A stretch of 64,000 nt of DNA from assembly GCA_965279115.1 (NCBI GenBank), contig OZ257137.1, forward strand, positions 4,960,001 to 5,024,000, in the 5' to 3' direction. Below are positions 63,238 to 64,000 of this stretch, piece after piece (the stretch's first letter is position 1; each line of letters begins with the position of its first letter). Source of the DNA: JAEUOS01 sp965279115. GTDB taxonomy: Bacteria > Pseudomonadota > Gammaproteobacteria > Burkholderiales > JAEUOS01. The notes beneath the pieces are model-generated. The model saw only the letters and a list, made by a program, of their open reading frames with translations. It made no database searches and was not told the origin of the DNA. The position numbers and the translations under genes are program-made.

Positions 63238-63918
63238 ATGCTCCTCACCATTCCACAGGTGCTCGCCAAGGACGAGGTGCGCCGGTTGCGGCAGCTGATC
63301 GACGCCGCCTCATGGGCCGACGGCAAGATCACCGCCGGCGCCCAATCGGCGCAGGAGAAGCGCAATCGCCAGTTGCCGGAGGAAGCTCCGGTGGCCGCCG
63401 AGGCGCGTGCGCTGGTGCTGGCGGGGCTGGCCAGGAGCGGGCTCTTCTTCACCGCAGCGCTGCCGCAGAAGGTCTATCCGCCGCTCTTCAACCGCTACGA
63501 GCCAGGCATGGATTTCGGGTCGCACATCGACAACTCGGTGCGCACCTTTGCGGCGACCGGCCAGCACGTGCGCACCGACATCTCGGCCACCCTGTTCCTG
63601 TCAGAGCCGCAGGACTACGAGGGCGGTGAACTGGTGGTCGAGGACACCTATGGAGCGCATAGCGTCAAGCTGCCTGCCGGAGACATGGTGCTCTACCCGG
63701 GCACCAGCGTGCACCATGTGCGGCCGGTGAGCCGGGGCGCGCGGGTGGGCTCATTCTTCTGGGTGCAAAGCATGATTCGCGACGACGCGAAACGCGCCCT
63801 GCTGTTCGACATGGATGGGGCCATCAGCAGCATGCGCCAGGCGCATGGCGACACCGCGCCGGTGATCGCGCTGACGGGGACTTATCACAACCTTGTCCGC
63901 ATGTGGGCCGACGTGTGA
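63238..63918 (+). CDS. piuC: Fe(II)-dependent dioxygenase PiuC/YbiX family
   Basis: 226-residue 2-oxoglutarate/Fe(II) oxygenase. The iron ligands are expected in FGSHIDNSVRTF (HxD) and the later His of TSVHHVRPVSRG, with the 2-oxoglutarate Arg just after it. LLTIPQVLAKDEVRRLRQLID and ADGKITAGAQSAQEKRNRQLPE are family blocks. Members accompany catecholate receptors and may modify imported siderophores; the reaction is not known. The ATG at 63238 has AGAAAGGA upstream. Confidence 0.93.
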   Translation: MLLTIPQVLAKDEVRRLRQLIDAASWADGKITAGAQSAQEKRNRQLPEEAPVAAEARALVLAGLARSGLFFTAALPQKVYPPLFNRYEPGMDFGSHIDNSVRTFAATGQHVRTDISATLFLSEPQDYEGGELVVEDTYGAHSVKLPAGDMVLYPGTSVHHVRPVSRGARVGSFFWVQSMIRDDAKRALLFDMDGAISSMRQAHGDTAPVIALTGTYHNLVRMWADV

Positions 63919-63963
63919 ATTTGCAGAATGGCGACGCCCTGGGTGGCCGCCGCGCCACTTCGC

Positions 63964-64000
63964 TCACGCATTCGGCTTGATATTGGCCACCTTCACAATC
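63964..64000 (-). CDS. Possible C-terminus of a Bug/TctC-like protein
   Basis: The last 37 bases, read on the minus strand, end an open frame with the residues VKVANIKPNA and a TGA at 63966-63964. Many Bug proteins end in this way (compare the KWGKVVKASGAKIDL end of the one at 6539-7522). Too short to be sure. Confidence 0.35.
   Translation of the reverse strand, partial: IVKVANIKPNA

Overview
The window looks like chromosomal DNA of a GC-rich betaproteobacterium, probably Burkholderiales or a relative. The signs are the argF-argG operon, the yjgA(darP)/pmbA divergent pair next to mogA, the argH/AlgZ-type kinase/AlgR-type regulator junction, and the many Bug/TctC, CaiB/BaiF and TRAP genes. 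Coding density is very high. I see no insertion sequence, prophage, CRISPR array, tRNA or rRNA. This attribution is inference; no phylogenetic marker was compared.

Region 1-23.9 kb. Two acyl-CoA modules flank arginine biosynthesis. One is CaiB (cut by the left edge), a MaoC-type hydratase and an enoyl-CoA hydratase. The other is a Bug binding protein, an enoyl-CoA hydratase and CaiB. Between them lie argF-argG and a DHH-family protein. Then come an orphan ParA-like ATPase, a cytoplasmic gamma-glutamyltransferase-like enzyme, a PhoX-type phosphatase, an M23 peptidase, acetoacetyl-CoA synthetase, a flavin reductase-like protein, a carboxylesterase, mogA, a DUF3617-like protein, darP and pmbA. 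A TRAP permease pair follows.

Region 24-26.5 kb holds two tandem paralogous TRAP binding proteins facing that permease pair. At 26.8 kb is a serine/threonine kinase with a cyclic-nucleotide-binding domain and a tail of repeated threonine motifs.

Region 29.4-44.5 kb is the most coherent block, an oxalate/formate/C1 island. It encodes a fused NuoE-NuoF-like formate dehydrogenase subunit, the molybdenum formate dehydrogenase catalytic subunit, oxalyl-CoA decarboxylase, formate-tetrahydrofolate ligase, a tripartite tricarboxylate-type (TTT) transporter, a Crp/Fnr-family regulator, formyl-CoA:oxalate CoA-transferase and a 10-formyltetrahydrofolate hydrolase-like protein. The expected flow is: oxalate enters (possibly by the TTT system), is activated by Frc, decarboxylated by Oxc, and the formate is either oxidised to CO2 with NADH formation or loaded onto folate. 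Upstream of fds, oxc, fhs (two copies) and frc I find one operator pattern, TTGAY-N4-RTCAA (one site has ATGAT on the left). In each of the four promoters a -10-like hexamer lies 29.5 or 30.5 bases from the operator centre, as in class II (about -41.5) Fnr-type promoters. The regulator encoded inside the island has the Fnr recognition-helix pattern E-x2-S-R but only one cysteine, so it is unlikely to be an Fe-S oxygen sensor. This looks like a self-contained regulon.

Region 44.5-55.7 kb has a class II aldolase, a second kinase with a cyclic-nucleotide-binding domain and argH on the minus strand, then a LytS/AlgZ-LytTR two-component system. A further plus-strand run encodes thiamine-diphosphate E1 alpha and beta subunits without E2/E3, a complete TRAP transporter, and an unrecognised 268-residue protein made of two repeats.

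Region 55.7-64 kb deals with metal and cofactor uptake: a cobalamin riboswitch and a BtuB-like receptor, bacterioferritin and Bfd, tonB-exbB-exbD with Fur-box-like sites, and a catecholate-type siderophore receptor followed by a PiuC/YbiX-type dioxygenase. The last bases may hold the end of another Bug protein on the minus strand.
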